Translations under genes and position numbers: made by a program
From: Oharaeibacter diazotrophicus
GTDB taxonomy: Bacteria; Pseudomonadota; Alphaproteobacteria; Rhizobiales; Pleomorphomonadaceae
Direction: 5' to 3'
Assembly (NCBI RefSeq): GCF_004362745.1
Contig: NZ_SNXY01000010.1
Coordinates: forward strand, 312,501-376,500
Length of the DNA stretch: 64,000 nucleotides
Part shown: one piece after another, positions 47,535-56,390 of the stretch
Numbering within the stretch: the first letter of the stretch is position 1
Layout of the letters: each line of letters opens with the position of its first letter
The notes under the pieces: model-generated
Seen by the model: only the letters and a program-made list of their open reading frames with translations
Told to the model about the DNA's origin: nothing
The model's database searches: none

Positions 47535-48314
47535 TCAGGTGGGTTCGAGCACGATGCCGGAGAGATGGCGGCCGTAGTCGGGCTCGCCGCGGTGGGTCGT
47601 CCGGCGGTAGGAGAAGAAGCGCGCCTCGTCGGAATAGGTGCAGAGCCCGAGGTCGGCGACGGTGCCGACGCCGGCGCGGGCGAGGCGGAAGGCGATGTAG
47701 GCCGGCAGGTCGAACAGCGCGTGGCCGTCCCGGCCCGACGGCCGGAACCAGCGTTCGACCTCCTCGCCGGCGGCGGCGAAGCGGCCGACGAATTCCGGGC
47801 CGACCTCGTAGGCCGCCGCCGAGATCATCGGTCCCACGACGGCGCGGATCCGGCCGCGTTCGGCGCCGAGCCGCTCCATCGCGTCCACCGTCGCCTCGAG
47901 CACGCCGCCGAAGGCGCCTTTCCAGCCGGAATGGGCGGCGCCGACAACCCGCGCGTCGGCGTCGGCGAACAGCACCGGGCCGCAGTCGGCCGACGACACC
48001 GCGATCGCGAGGCCCGGCCGGTCGGTGACGAGGGCGTCGGCCTTCGGGTTGTCCTCCGGCGCCCACGGGGCGGTGGCGTGGACGACGTCAGGGGAGTGGA
48101 CCTGATGGCAGGTCACCAGCGCGTCGCGGCCGACGCCGAGCGCCTCGGCGATCCGGCCGCGGTTCTCCAGCACCCGATCCCGGTCGTCGGCGGAGCCGAG
48201 GCCGGTGTTGAGGCTGCCGTAGATCCCCTCCGAGACGCCGCCGGCGCGGGTGAACCAGCCGTGCCGGATGCCGGGGAGGTCGGCGAGCGCCGGGGCGGTG
48301 ATCATCGTCGACAT
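47535..48314 (-). CDS. pgeF: Peptidoglycan editing / polyphenol oxidase-type protein (PgeF, laccase domain)
   Basis: A 259-residue YfiH family protein. Copper/zinc-binding motifs are CHQVHSPDVVH, SSADCGPVLFAD and GAAHSGWKGAFGGVLE; CTYSDEARFFSYRR ends the fold. In E. coli the homologue PgeF removes wrongly incorporated residues from peptidoglycan precursors; laccase-like oxidation has also been reported for the family. GGAGGG precedes the start ATG 48314. It follows the methyltransferase gene after 47 bp. Confidence 0.9.
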   Translation of the reverse strand: MSTMITAPALADLPGIRHGWFTRAGGVSEGIYGSLNTGLGSADDRDRVLENRGRIAEALGVGRDALVTCHQVHSPDVVHATAPWAPEDNPKADALVTDRPGLAIAVSSADCGPVLFADADARVVGAAHSGWKGAFGGVLEATVDAMERLGAERGRIRAVVGPMISAAAYEVGPEFVGRFAAAGEEVERWFRPSGRDGHALFDLPAYIAFRLARAGVGTVADLGLCTYSDEARFFSYRRTTHRGEPDYGRHLSGIVLEPT

Positions 48315-48361
48315 CGAGGCCCTCCGAATCGGCGGCGATGGTGGCAGAGCGGCCGGCGCTG

Positions 48362-49447
48362 TCAAATCGCGACGGCGTCGAAGCCGGGCACGTTCAGGCC
48401 GCCCGTCACCGCCATCACCTTGAACAGCGTGCCCATCTCCTCCGGGCCGGCGAGGCGCTCGACCGCGGCCACGATCGTCTCGCGCTCGCGCTCGGAGCGG
48501 CCGGCGCCGAGCCGGCCGGCGCGTTCGAGCAGGCCCATGGAGAGCAGGAACTCGCCCTGGGTCACCGGTCCGTGCACCCGCGCCCCGGCGGCGCGGCAGG
48601 CGCGGGCGAGGGCGCCGAAGTCGACGTGGGCGGTGAGGTCGGCCTCGCCGGGGGCGGCGAGCGCGTCGGCGTAGGCGTGGCGGCGGACCGCCTGCAGCGT
48701 GTCGCCGAAGCCGCTCTCGGCGTGGCCGTAGTCGATCGCGAGCAACGCGCCGCCCTCGGCGGCGATGCGGGCGGCGAGCCGCGCCGCGATCGCCTCGGCG
48801 GCAAGGTTGACCTCGGCGACGGCGCCCTCGGGCGCGGCCTCGGCGCCGGGCGGCAGCAGCGCCGGGTCGACCGTGCCGGCGGCGAGGCCGAAGGCGAGGC
48901 CGCCGTCGTCCGAAAGGCCGACGCGCCGCTCGGCCCAGCCGCCGCCGGCGCGCACGAACTGGCGGATCGGCAGCGCGTCGAAGAACTCGTTGGCGACCAC
49001 GATCGCCGGCCCCGGCGGCAGGGTCGCGACGTCGGCGTGCCACGTCGGCGCGGCGAGACCGGCGAGGCTGGCGGCCTGCACTTGGCGCAGGTGCGGGCTG
49101 GTCTCGACGAGGTGGACGTCGGCCGCCGCGAGGAAATCCGGCGCCAGCCGGGCGGCGCGCAGGAGGTCGCGCATCAGCGTGCCGCGGCCCGGGCCGAGCT
49201 CGACGAGCCGGACCGAGGCCGGCGCGCCGAGGGCGGCGTGGACGGCGAGGCACCAGATCCCGATCAATTCGCCGAACATCTGGCTGATCTCGGGCGCCGT
49301 GACGAAGTCGCCGGTGGCGCCGAAGGGATCGCGGGTGGCGTAGTAGCCGTGTTCGGGATCGCCGAGCGCCAGCGCCATGTAGTCGGCCACCGGGATCGGC
49401 CCGGTCGCCGCGATCAGGGCGCGGATGCGCTCGCCGAGCGGGTTCAC
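48362..49447 (-). CDS. SAM-dependent methyltransferase of the MidA/NDUFAF7 family
   Basis: A 361-residue class I methyltransferase. MALALGDPEHGYYATRDPFGATGDFVTAPEISQMFGELIG is the family hallmark, VRLVELGPGRGTLMRDLLRA the SAM-binding motif I, and VVANEFFDALPIRQFV a conserved region. Mitochondrial NDUFAF7 methylates an arginine of complex I; bacterial targets are unproven. The GTG start at 49447 overlaps the lgt stop (GTGA), so translation is coupled. Confidence 0.9.
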   Translation of the reverse strand: MNPLGERIRALIAATGPIPVADYMALALGDPEHGYYATRDPFGATGDFVTAPEISQMFGELIGIWCLAVHAALGAPASVRLVELGPGRGTLMRDLLRAARLAPDFLAAADVHLVETSPHLRQVQAASLAGLAAPTWHADVATLPPGPAIVVANEFFDALPIRQFVRAGGGWAERRVGLSDDGGLAFGLAAGTVDPALLPPGAEAAPEGAVAEVNLAAEAIAARLAARIAAEGGALLAIDYGHAESGFGDTLQAVRRHAYADALAAPGEADLTAHVDFGALARACRAAGARVHGPVTQGEFLLSMGLLERAGRLGAGRSERERETIVAAVERLAGPEEMGTLFKVMAVTGGLNVPGFDAVAI

Positions 49448-50289
49448 GGCCCCGGCCCCGCGGACGGGCCGGCGGTGCGGCCCGAGACGGCGAGCGCGAT
49501 CATCGCGAGGCCGACGAAGCCCATCGCCGCCGACAGCACCATGCCCATGGTGACGACGTCGAAGGCGAGGTAGCCGACCTGCGGGTCGGGCTCGCGGAAG
49601 AACTCGACGACGATGCGCGCGAGGGCGTAGCCGACGCCGAACAGGCCCGTGACGAGGCCCGGCCGCTTCAGCGCCGGCGTGCGCCAGACCACCAGCGTCA
49701 ACACCACGAACAGCACCAGCCCCTCGAGCCCGGCCTCGTAGATCTGGCTCGGGTGACGCGGCACGTCGCCGCCGCGCGGGAACACCACCGCCCAGGAAAC
49801 GTCGGTCGGGCGGCCGTAGAGCTCGCCGTTGACGAAGTTGGCGAGCCGGCCGAGCAGCAGCCCGATCGGCACCGCAGCGGCGGCGGCGTCGAACACCGAC
49901 CAGAAGTTCAGCTTCCGGCCGCGGGCGAACAGGATCATCGCCAGCGCCGCGCCGGTCATGCCGCCGTGGAACGACATGCCGCCGTCCCACACCTTCACGA
50001 TCTCGAGCGGGTCGGAGAGATAGTAGTCCAGGTTGTAGAAGGCGACATAGCCGAGCCGGCCGCCGAGCACGACGCCGAAGGTGATCCAGACCAGGAGGTC
50101 GTCGACGCCGAGCGCGTCCATGCGGGGGCCGGCCGGCCACAGCCGATCGGTCGCCACGAGGCGGCGGACGTACCACCAGCCGAACAGCAGGCCGGCGACG
50201 TAGGCGAGCGCGTACCAGCGGATCGCGAAGGGCCCGAAGGAGACGAGGATCGGATCGATCGCCGGGAAGGGTATCACCAGGATGGGCAT
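49444..50289 (-). CDS. lgt: Prolipoprotein diacylglyceryl transferase Lgt
   Basis: A 281-residue inner-membrane enzyme with about seven helices that adds diacylglycerol to the lipobox Cys of prolipoproteins. Key motifs are FGPFAIRWYALAYVAGLLFGWW, GGRLGYVAFYNLDYYLSDP, SFHGGMTGAALA, GRLANFVNGELYGRPTDV and HPSQIYEAGLEGLVLF with ARIVVEFFREPDPQVGYL later. It leads an operon with MidA-like, PgeF-like and M24 genes. Essential in most Gram-negative bacteria. Confidence 0.95.
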   Translation of the reverse strand: MPILVIPFPAIDPILVSFGPFAIRWYALAYVAGLLFGWWYVRRLVATDRLWPAGPRMDALGVDDLLVWITFGVVLGGRLGYVAFYNLDYYLSDPLEIVKVWDGGMSFHGGMTGAALAMILFARGRKLNFWSVFDAAAAAVPIGLLLGRLANFVNGELYGRPTDVSWAVVFPRGGDVPRHPSQIYEAGLEGLVLFVVLTLVVWRTPALKRPGLVTGLFGVGYALARIVVEFFREPDPQVGYLAFDVVTMGMVLSAAMGFVGLAMIALAVSGRTAGPSAGPGP

Positions 50290-50488
50290 CGCACCTGCCG
50301 TCGGGAGCGGGGGCTCCACGTCGCGGCGAGGTATCCCGCGACCGGCCGGCGCCGTCAACCGCAGCGCGCCGGCACCCCCAACAAGGTTACGTAAGTCCAA
50401 CGGATTTTCCATATCGCGCATTTTGCTGCTATCTTGCGCGCGTGGCTGCGGGGGTATCACTTGCCATCCGCCATGTTCCGGGGGTTCC

Positions 50489-50818
50489 ATGTCGTTCAAT
50501 CGTATCAGCGCCGCCGTCGCGGTCGCCGTGCTCGTCGTGTCGGCCGTTCCGGCGGTCGCGCTCGACCGTCACGTCAAAATCGTGAACAAGACCGACTTTT
50601 CGATCGTCGAGTTCTATGCTTCCAGCGTCGGCCAGGACAACTGGGAGGAGAACATCCTCGGCAACGACGAAGTGCCGCCGGGCGGCAACGTCAACGTCAA
50701 CATCGACGACGGCACCGGCTACTGCAAGTACGACCTGAAGGTGGTGTTCAGCGACGGCGACGAGGTCGTCAAGAACGCCATGAACGTCTGCGAGGTCGGC
50801 ACTTTCACGATCAACTGA
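50489..50818 (+). CDS. Small secreted protein of unknown function
   Basis: A 109-residue protein. Signal peptide about 1-24 (VAVLVVSAVPAVA). The mature part is beta-rich: RHVKIVNKTDFSIVEFYAS, WEENILGNDEVPPGGNVNVN, then DGTGYCKYDLKVVFSDGDEVV and CEVGTFTIN, with two Cys that could form a disulfide. It resembles a small widespread group of exported proteins in this order but no function is known. GGGGG precedes the ATG. It is divergent from lgt and ends just before a long hairpin. Confidence 0.75.
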   Translation: MSFNRISAAVAVAVLVVSAVPAVALDRHVKIVNKTDFSIVEFYASSVGQDNWEENILGNDEVPPGGNVNVNIDDGTGYCKYDLKVVFSDGDEVVKNAMNVCEVGTFTIN

Positions 50819-50823
50819 GCCGT

Positions 50824-50870
50824 CGGACGCCACCCGCCGCGCGAGGGGATCGCGCGGCGGGTGGCGTCCG
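50824..50870. terminator. Perfect 21-bp inverted repeat, probable terminator
   Basis: Positions 50824-50844 and 50850-50870 are exact complements around a 5-base GGGGA loop. It sits 6 bp after the small secreted protein's stop. Unusually long and stable for an intrinsic terminator and without a T-tract, so an alternative role such as RNA protection is possible. Confidence 0.6.
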
Positions 50871-50980
50871 TCCGGATCGCGACCGGCTCGTCCGCGCGGG
50901 GCCCGACTTGATCGCGGCCCCGCGCGGCGCCACATAGGGGGCGCCGCGCGATCGGGGCGCGGGCGAAGCGGAGAGCCGTG

Positions 50981-51304
50981 ATGACGCACACCCAGGGCCG
51001 TCTGTTCGACGAGTTCGCCAAGCTCATGAACGACGCCGCCGGCGTCGCCCAGTCGGCCCGCCGCGAGGTCGAGACCGCGATGCGCTCGCAGGCCGACCGC
51101 GTCGTCTCCGAACTCGACCTCGTCCGCCGCGAGGATTTCGAGATCGTCCAGGCCCTCGCCGCCAAGGCGGTCGCCGAGGTCGAGCGCCTCGCCGCCCGCG
51201 TCGCCGACCTCGAGGCGCGCCTCGCCGTCCGCGACGTCGCCGAGCCCGTTCCGGGCGTCGAGCCGCACGGCACCACGCCCGACGGGGCGAGCGGCGGCGC
51301 CTGA
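50981..51304 (+). CDS. ubiK: Ubiquinone biosynthesis accessory factor UbiK (BMFP domain)
   Basis: A 107-residue helical protein of the BMFP/UbiK family, which assists the ubiquinone biosynthetic complex. RLFDEFAKLMNDAAGVAQSARREVETAMRSQADRVVSEL and the coiled coil VRREDFEIVQALAAKAVAEVERLAARVADLEARL are characteristic; the last 30 residues are disordered. ATG 50981 follows a GGAGAG site; a GTG one codon upstream is possible. Confidence 0.85.
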   Translation: MTHTQGRLFDEFAKLMNDAAGVAQSARREVETAMRSQADRVVSELDLVRREDFEIVQALAAKAVAEVERLAARVADLEARLAVRDVAEPVPGVEPHGTTPDGASGGA

Positions 51305-51678
51305 CCCCGTCTTTCGACATCCACGACCGGACTCGGCCGCGGTCCCTCGGGAACCGTGGCCGAAACGCCATGCGTCCACCGCTTTTTCACCGCGTGCGCA
51401 GTGCGGTCGTTCCAAAGCGACGAATCTGCTCCATATTGGGCCCAATCGAGATTCGCGCCCCGGCTCCGGCCGTCGGGCGCCAGGGTTGGCCCCATTTCCG
51501 CGGTTCCGCCCCGTCGCGGGCCGCGGGATCACCCGGACGGCCGTCCGCACCCTCCATCCGGTGGGGCGGCCGACGGATCGATTGGGTTCGGAAAACCTCC
51601 GGGACGCACCACCCGGAAAGGGCCGATCCCGTTCGCAAAGCGCGAGCTGCGGAGCAGCCGCAACCCTGGAGGTCGATC
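51305..51678. other. Intergenic region before the YbjN-type gene
   Basis: This 374-bp gap holds an imperfect hairpin at 51333-51362 that may end ubiK transcription, a perfect 12-bp palindrome ATTGGGCCCAAT at 51435-51446 and GANTC sites at 51330, 51422 and 51450. No RNA gene or additional coding frame was supported. Confidence 0.45.
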
Positions 51679-52179
51679 GTGACCCTCATCGATGTCAACT
51701 CCGAACGGCCGGGCAACCCCGTCGACACCATCGAGGTCATCGCCGCGCAGAACGACTGGACGTTCGAGCGCTCCGGCGACGACGAGATCACGGTGTCGAT
51801 CCAGGGGAACTGGTGCGACTACCACGTCTCCTTCTCCTGGATGGAGGAGATCGAGGCCCTGCAGCTCGCCTGCGCCTTCGACATCAAGGTCCCCGAGACG
51901 CGCCGCACCGAGGTGACGCGTCTGCTGGCCCTCATCAACGAGCAGATGTGGATCGGCCACTTCGACCTCTGGCAGGCCGAGGGCGTGGTGATGTACCGCC
52001 ACGCGCTGCTGCTCGCGGGCCAGATCGAGGCCAGCGACGAGCAGATCGGCGCCATGCTCGAGCACGCGCTCGAGAGCTGCGACCGCTTCTACCAGTCGTT
52101 CCAGTTCGTGGTCTGGGCCGGCAAGAGCGCCCGCGAGGCGCTCGACCACGCCCTGATCGAGACGGTCGGCGAGGCCTGA
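51679..52179 (+). CDS. YbjN domain protein
   Basis: A 166-residue protein of the YbjN/DUF1790 type, a fold related to type III secretion chaperones. The motif ITVSIQGNWCDYHVSFSWMEEIEALQLACAFDIKVP and RLLALINEQMWIGHFDLW define it, with a C-terminal helix CDRFYQSFQFVVWAGKSAREALDHALIE. In E. coli YbjN overexpression affects motility and stress responses; function here is not known. The GTG start has GGAGG nearby; proC follows in the same direction after a terminator. Confidence 0.87.
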   Translation: MTLIDVNSERPGNPVDTIEVIAAQNDWTFERSGDDEITVSIQGNWCDYHVSFSWMEEIEALQLACAFDIKVPETRRTEVTRLLALINEQMWIGHFDLWQAEGVVMYRHALLLAGQIEASDEQIGAMLEHALESCDRFYQSFQFVVWAGKSAREALDHALIETVGEA

Positions 52180-52213
52180 GCGACCGCCGTTTCACCAGGG
52201 ATGCGAACACCCG

Positions 52214-52241
52214 AGCCCGGCGGTCCCCCGACCGCCGGGCT
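52214..52241 (+). terminator. Intrinsic terminator after the YbjN-type gene
   Basis: AGCCCGGCGGTC pairs with its complement around a 4-base loop and is followed by TTCTTCTT, a typical GC stem with T-rich tail, 34 bp after the stop. Confidence 0.75.
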
Positions 52242-52339
52242 TCTTCTTGGGCGCTCGTGCCGCCGTGCCACGGGCTTGTGCGCACGCGCCCGGAACGGCT
52301 AGATCGGCCCGAGACCCCGTTTCGATCAGGTGGAGTGCC

Positions 52340-53158
52340 ATGGCCCTGTCCGCGATTTCGTCCCTCGTGCTCGTCGGCGCCGGCAAGATGGGCGGCGCCA
52401 TGCTGGCGGGCTGGCTCGACCGCGGCCTGCCGGCGGCGGCCGTCACGCTGGTCGATCCCGCGCTCGGGCCGGAGATGGCCGACCTCGTCGCCCGCCACGG
52501 CCTCGCGCACGCCACCACCGTCGAGGGCCTCGCGGCGCCGGCGGTGCTGGTGCTGGCGGTGAAGCCGCAGATGATGGCCGGCGTGCTCGCCGCGGTCGCG
52601 CCCGTGGTCGGGCCGGAGACGGTGGTGGTGTCGGTGGCGGCGGGCACCACGCTCGCCACCCTCGGCGGCGCGCTCGGCGACGGGCCGATCGTCCGAGTGA
52701 TGCCGAACACGCCGGCGCAGGTCGGACAGGGCATGTCGGTCGGCGTCGGCAATGCCGCGGTCGGGCCGGAGCAGCGCGCCGTGGTCGACGCGCTGATGCG
52801 GGCGGTTGGCGCGACCGCCTGGATCGACGACGAGGGCCTGATGGACGCGGTCACCGCGGTGTCGGGTTCCGGGCCGGCCTACGTCTTCCTGCTCGCCGAG
52901 GTACTGGCCGCGGCCGGCCGCGCCGCGGGGCTGCCGGCGGATCTGGCGGCGCTGCTCGCGCGGCAGACGGTGTCCGGCGCCGGCGCGCTGCTCGCCGCCT
53001 CCGAGCTCGACCCGGCGACGCTGCGTCGCAACGTCACCTCGCCCGCCGGCACCACCGCGGCGGCGCTCGCCGTGCTGATGGCCGACGACGCGCTGCAGCC
53101 GCTGATGACGGCCGCGGTCGCCGCAGCGGCGAAGCGCGGGCGCGAACTCGCCGGCTGA
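52340..53158 (+). CDS. proC: Pyrroline-5-carboxylate reductase
   Basis: A 272-residue NAD(P)H-dependent enzyme catalysing the last step of proline synthesis. SLVLVGAGKMGGAMLAGW is the Rossmann motif, VRVMPNTPAQVGQGMS and TAVSGSGPAYVFLLAEVLAAAG are signatures, and NVTSPAGTTAAALAVL completes the C-terminal dimerisation domain. ATG 52340 has a GGTGGAG site. A TetR-type regulator follows on the same strand. Confidence 0.95.
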   Translation: MALSAISSLVLVGAGKMGGAMLAGWLDRGLPAAAVTLVDPALGPEMADLVARHGLAHATTVEGLAAPAVLVLAVKPQMMAGVLAAVAPVVGPETVVVSVAAGTTLATLGGALGDGPIVRVMPNTPAQVGQGMSVGVGNAAVGPEQRAVVDALMRAVGATAWIDDEGLMDAVTAVSGSGPAYVFLLAEVLAAAGRAAGLPADLAALLARQTVSGAGALLAASELDPATLRRNVTSPAGTTAAALAVLMADDALQPLMTAAVAAAAKRGRELAG

Positions 53159-53307
53159 AGCATCGGCGAGGATTGGCGACGAACCGACGGCGGAAAAGCA
53201 CCGGCGGACCGAGCCCGCCGACTTTTGAAACAGGCTCTGAACCCTTCCGCACGGCGCCCGCCCGCCCATATGTTCCGGGGACCACACCGTCCACGGGAGA
53301 CCCGGAC

Positions 53308-53976
53308 ATGAGCGAGGATACCGCCGTCACCGACCGCATCGTCGACGCCTTCCTCGGGCGGCTCGCGACCACGCCGCTCGGCGCGATCGAACTCGCCGAC
53401 GTCGCGCGCGACGCCGACGTCGGCCTCGAGGCGCTCCGGGCGCATTTCGACGGCAAGCTCGCGATCCTCGCCGCCCACGCGCGGCGGGTCGACCTCGCGG
53501 TGCTCGCCCGCCACGACCCGGCGATGGCCGGCGAACCGGCGCGCGACCGGCTGTTCGACGTGCTGATGCGCCGTCTCGACGCGCTCGCGCCGCATCGCGA
53601 CGCCATGCGGATGCTGGCGCGCTCGGTGACGCGCGATCCGCTGCTCGCGGCCGCGATCGGCCCGATCGCGGTGCGCTCGATGACCTTCATGCTGTCGGAG
53701 GCGGGCATCCCCGCGGCCGGTCCGGCCGGCCGGCTGAGGGCGCGCGGACTCGCGCTCGCCTGGGTCCGCATCCTCGACGTCTTCGTCGACGACCACGACC
53801 CCGGCCTCGCCCGCACCATGGTGGCGGTCGACAAGGCGCTCCGGCGCGGCGAACAGGCCGAGGACCTGTTCGACCGCGCCAAGCGGGCCGCCTGCCGGTT
53901 CGGCGGCGGTTTCGGCCGCGGCCGGCGCCGCGGCAGCGCGACGGCGGAGGACGTCTCCGCCGGTGCGGGGATCTGA
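53308..53976 (+). CDS. TetR-like helical protein, possible COQ9/TetR-type
   Basis: A 222-residue protein. The N-terminal part IVDAFLGRLATTPLGAIELADVARDADVGLEALRAHFDGKLAILAAHA resembles a TetR helix-turn-helix, and the rest is helical (MLARSVTRDPLLAAAIGPIAVR; LALAWVRILDVFVDDHDPGLARTMVAVDKAL). Length and weak DNA-binding signature would also fit the COQ9-like family linked to ubiquinone synthesis. The final 35 residues are Gly/Arg-rich. Its target is not evident. Confidence 0.7.
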   Translation: MSEDTAVTDRIVDAFLGRLATTPLGAIELADVARDADVGLEALRAHFDGKLAILAAHARRVDLAVLARHDPAMAGEPARDRLFDVLMRRLDALAPHRDAMRMLARSVTRDPLLAAAIGPIAVRSMTFMLSEAGIPAAGPAGRLRARGLALAWVRILDVFVDDHDPGLARTMVAVDKALRRGEQAEDLFDRAKRAACRFGGGFGRGRRRGSATAEDVSAGAGI

Positions 53977-54014
53977 GGATCGGGATGCCCCGCTCCGGGG
54001 CGTCACCGTCCGTG

Positions 54015-54383
54015 TCACATCGCGGTCGGCTCGAAGGTGGCGACCTTGACCGCGTCGGCGTCGGCGGTGCAGGCGACGCGGATCGCCGAGCCGGCGCCGG
54101 TGGCGAGTTCGGCGACGTCGGCGGCGGCGACGGTGAAGGCGACGCGGGTCGGCTCGACCGCGAGCGTCTCGTCGTCGCGCTCGGCGACCACCAGCGTCAT
54201 CCGGCAGGCCTCGCCGGTGCTCTCGAACCAGCCGACCACGTGCTTGGAGCCGGCGGTCTCGCTGATCGCGGCGAACGGGGCGTAGGCGTGCACGCCGGCG
54301 ACCGAGGGGTGCATCTCGGCGGCGGCGACGGCGGCGGTGCCGGCGAGGAGAGCGGCGAACAGGGCGGCGACGGTCTTGGTCAT
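54015..54383 (-). CDS. Small secreted protein of unknown function
   Basis: A 122-residue protein. Residues 1-22 are a signal peptide (TVAALFAALLAGTAAVAAAE). The mature part is beta-rich with two Cys (Cys near GEACRMTLVV and IRVACTAD) and no recognised family. It starts 215 bp from the divergent CsaA-like gene. A periplasmic role is inferred from the signal peptide alone. Confidence 0.65.
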   Translation of the reverse strand: MTKTVAALFAALLAGTAAVAAAEMHPSVAGVHAYAPFAAISETAGSKHVVGWFESTGEACRMTLVVAERDDETLAVEPTRVAFTVAAADVAELATGAGSAIRVACTADADAVKVATFEPTAM

Positions 54384-54598
54384 GATGGCTCCGGGGGATC
54401 GGGATCGCTGGGGATTTTCGTTCTTGCGCCGGTCGCTGTCGCGTCGCCGGCCTCGGGATCCGCTTACGGTCCGCTTTCCCCGGACTTCGTCCCGGTTCGG
54501 TGGATTTTTCCGCGGCTCCGCGTCTCGCCGCCGCCTTTTCCCCGCCCGGGCGATCGTCTAGGACTTGGGCGACACAGCCCCCCGAGGAGACCCCGCCC

Positions 54599-54958
54599 GT
54601 GACCGAGACTTCCGCCGCCGCGCCGACCATCGGCTTCGACGACTTCCTCAAGGTCGACGTCCGCGTCGGCCGCATCGTCGCGGCGGAGGTTTTCAAGGAG
54701 GCGCGCAAGCCGGCGCTCAAGCTCACGATCGACTTCGGGCCCGAGATCGGCGTCAAGAAGTCGTCGGCCCAGATCCGCGTCCACTACGAGCCGGAGGCGA
54801 TCGTCGGCAAGCTGGTGTTGGCGGTGGTCAACTTCCCGCCCCGCCAGATCGGCCCGATGCGCTCGGAGGTCCTGACCCTCGGCGTCCCCGACGCCGACGG
54901 CGCCGTCGTGCTGATCGGCCCGGACAAGGACGTGCCGATCGGCGGCCGGCTGTTCTGA
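54599..54958 (+). CDS. tRNA-binding domain protein (CsaA-like)
   Basis: A 119-residue OB-fold EMAP-II/CsaA-type protein. FDDFLKVDVRVGRIVAAEVFKEARKPALKLTIDFGPEIGVKKSSAQI and YEPEAIVGKLVLAVVNFPPRQIGPMRSEVLTLGV are the classic CsaA signature. CsaA in Bacillus acts as a chaperone linked to protein export and can bind peptides; the fold is also a tRNA-binding module. GTG start has GAGGAGA about ten bases upstream. It is convergent with the LysR-type regulator gene, 4 bp away. Confidence 0.9.
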   Translation: MTETSAAAPTIGFDDFLKVDVRVGRIVAAEVFKEARKPALKLTIDFGPEIGVKKSSAQIRVHYEPEAIVGKLVLAVVNFPPRQIGPMRSEVLTLGVPDADGAVVLIGPDKDVPIGGRLF

Positions 54959-54962
54959 GCCT

Positions 54963-55889
54963 TCACGCCTCCTCGGTCACCGCCGCGGTCTCGCCGTCGC
55001 CCTGGTCGGTGGCGGCCGCCTCGGCGAGCAGCCAGTCGACGAAGCGGTCGACCTCCGGTCGGGCGCGGCCGGTGTCGCGGCGCACCACGTGGTAGTTGGT
55101 GCGGTCGGTGACGACGATGCCGCTCGCCCGCACCAGCCGGCCGAGCGTGAGGTCGTCGGCGACCATGGCGAGATCGGCGATGGCGACGCCGCGGCCGCGT
55201 TCGGCGGCGCGCAGCGCCATGTCCATGGTGTCGAACCACTCGCCGCCGTCGGTCTCGGCCTCCGGGAAGCCCGCCTGCTTCAGCCAGAGAGGCCAGTCCG
55301 GCGCGCCGGAGCAGTGCAAGAGCAGCGCCCGCCGCAGCGCCGCCGGGGTGTCGAGCCGGCCGATCCGCTTCAGGTAGGCGGGCGAGCAGACCGGCGTCAG
55401 CCGTTCGCGGAACAGCGCGATCAGCCGTTCCGGCGGCCAGCGGTTCTCGTCCATGACGATGCCGACGTCGTGCTCGACGTCGTCGGGCGTCATCGATTCC
55501 CACAGCACGCTGACGCGGACCTTGAGATCGGGATGGGCCGATTCGAACGCGGACAGCCGCGGCAGCAGCCAGCGGGTGCCGAGGGTCGGCAGCACGCGGA
55601 CACGGATCTCGGCCGGGCCCTTGCGGACCTCGTCGACGCCGCGCCGGATCGTCTCGAACGCCTGCCCCAGCGCCGACGCCAGCCGCTCGCCCGCCGGCGA
55701 CAGCCGGACGCCGCGATGGACGCGGCGGAACAGGCCGACGCCGAGTTCGTCCTCGAGCACGCGGATCTGGCGGCTGACCGCGCTCTCGGTCACCGACAGC
55801 TCGTCGGCGGCGCGGTTGAGCGCGCCGAGCCGGGCGGCGGCTTCGAAGGCGCGCAGGGCGTTTAGGGAGGGCAGGCGCCGGGTGACCAT
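54963..55889 (-). CDS. LysR-family transcriptional regulator (GcvA-like)
   Basis: A 308-residue LTTR. The winged helix is SLNALRAFEAAARLGALNRAADELSVTESAVSRQIRVLEDELGVGLFRRVHRGV; the effector-binding domain runs from about 95, with PVCSPAYLKRIGRLDTPAAL and GRGVAIADLAMVADDL. The opening LPSLNALRAFEAAARLGAL is GcvA-type. It is divergent from a DUF1127-like gene with 228 bp between, an arrangement common in alphaproteobacteria and a likely regulatory pair. Confidence 0.9.
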   Translation of the reverse strand: MVTRRLPSLNALRAFEAAARLGALNRAADELSVTESAVSRQIRVLEDELGVGLFRRVHRGVRLSPAGERLASALGQAFETIRRGVDEVRKGPAEIRVRVLPTLGTRWLLPRLSAFESAHPDLKVRVSVLWESMTPDDVEHDVGIVMDENRWPPERLIALFRERLTPVCSPAYLKRIGRLDTPAALRRALLLHCSGAPDWPLWLKQAGFPEAETDGGEWFDTMDMALRAAERGRGVAIADLAMVADDLTLGRLVRASGIVVTDRTNYHVVRRDTGRARPEVDRFVDWLLAEAAATDQGDGETAAVTEEA

Positions 55890-56117
55890 TTGTCAACGGT
55901 TGAGTTTTCGGAATGTCAGGCCCGCGAAAAACCCGTTTGAAGGCCATCGCGACCTTGAGCATATTGCAAGCGACCGGTGACGTCATCCGCCATGGGTCGC
56001 CCGATGCGGCGACCGGCGGGGACACAGCCCCCACCAACGACCAGACCCGGACCACCGCCCCGCGCTCCGCCTCCCCGGAGCTTGCGCGAGCGGCGTCCGC
56101 GTCGCCAGGAGACCGCC

Positions 56118-56390
56118 ATGTTCGCCCCGTCCGATCTCGCCCGCCGCTTCGCCACCTGGCGCGAGCGCGCCCGCTTCCGTGCCGCCCTGGCTCGGCTGGT
56201 CGAGGATCCGCATCTCGCCGCCGACGTCGGCTTCGACGTGCCGTCGATCCGCGCCGAGCGGGCGCGGCTGCCGTGGGAGCCGGTGCGGCTGCGCCGCGGC
56301 CCGGGCCTGCGTCAGGCCGTCGTCGACGCCCCGGCGTCGTCCGGCTTCGGCGGCATCGGCCTCAACCCGGCAGCCGCGCGACGCATCTGA
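56118..56390 (+). CDS. DUF1127-like small protein
   Basis: A 90-residue protein. RFATWRERARFRAALARLVEDPHLAADVGFDVPSIRAERARLPWEP is the basic, Trp-containing DUF1127-like pattern (a short helical YjiS-type motif with LxDxHLxADxG). Such proteins can be RNA-binding in some bacteria and are growth- or stress-controlled. The start ATG has AGGAGA just upstream. The end overlaps the convergent kinase gene by 29 bp. The LysR gene is divergent and may regulate it. Confidence 0.75.
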   Translation: MFAPSDLARRFATWRERARFRAALARLVEDPHLAADVGFDVPSIRAERARLPWEPVRLRRGPGLRQAVVDAPASSGFGGIGLNPAAARRI

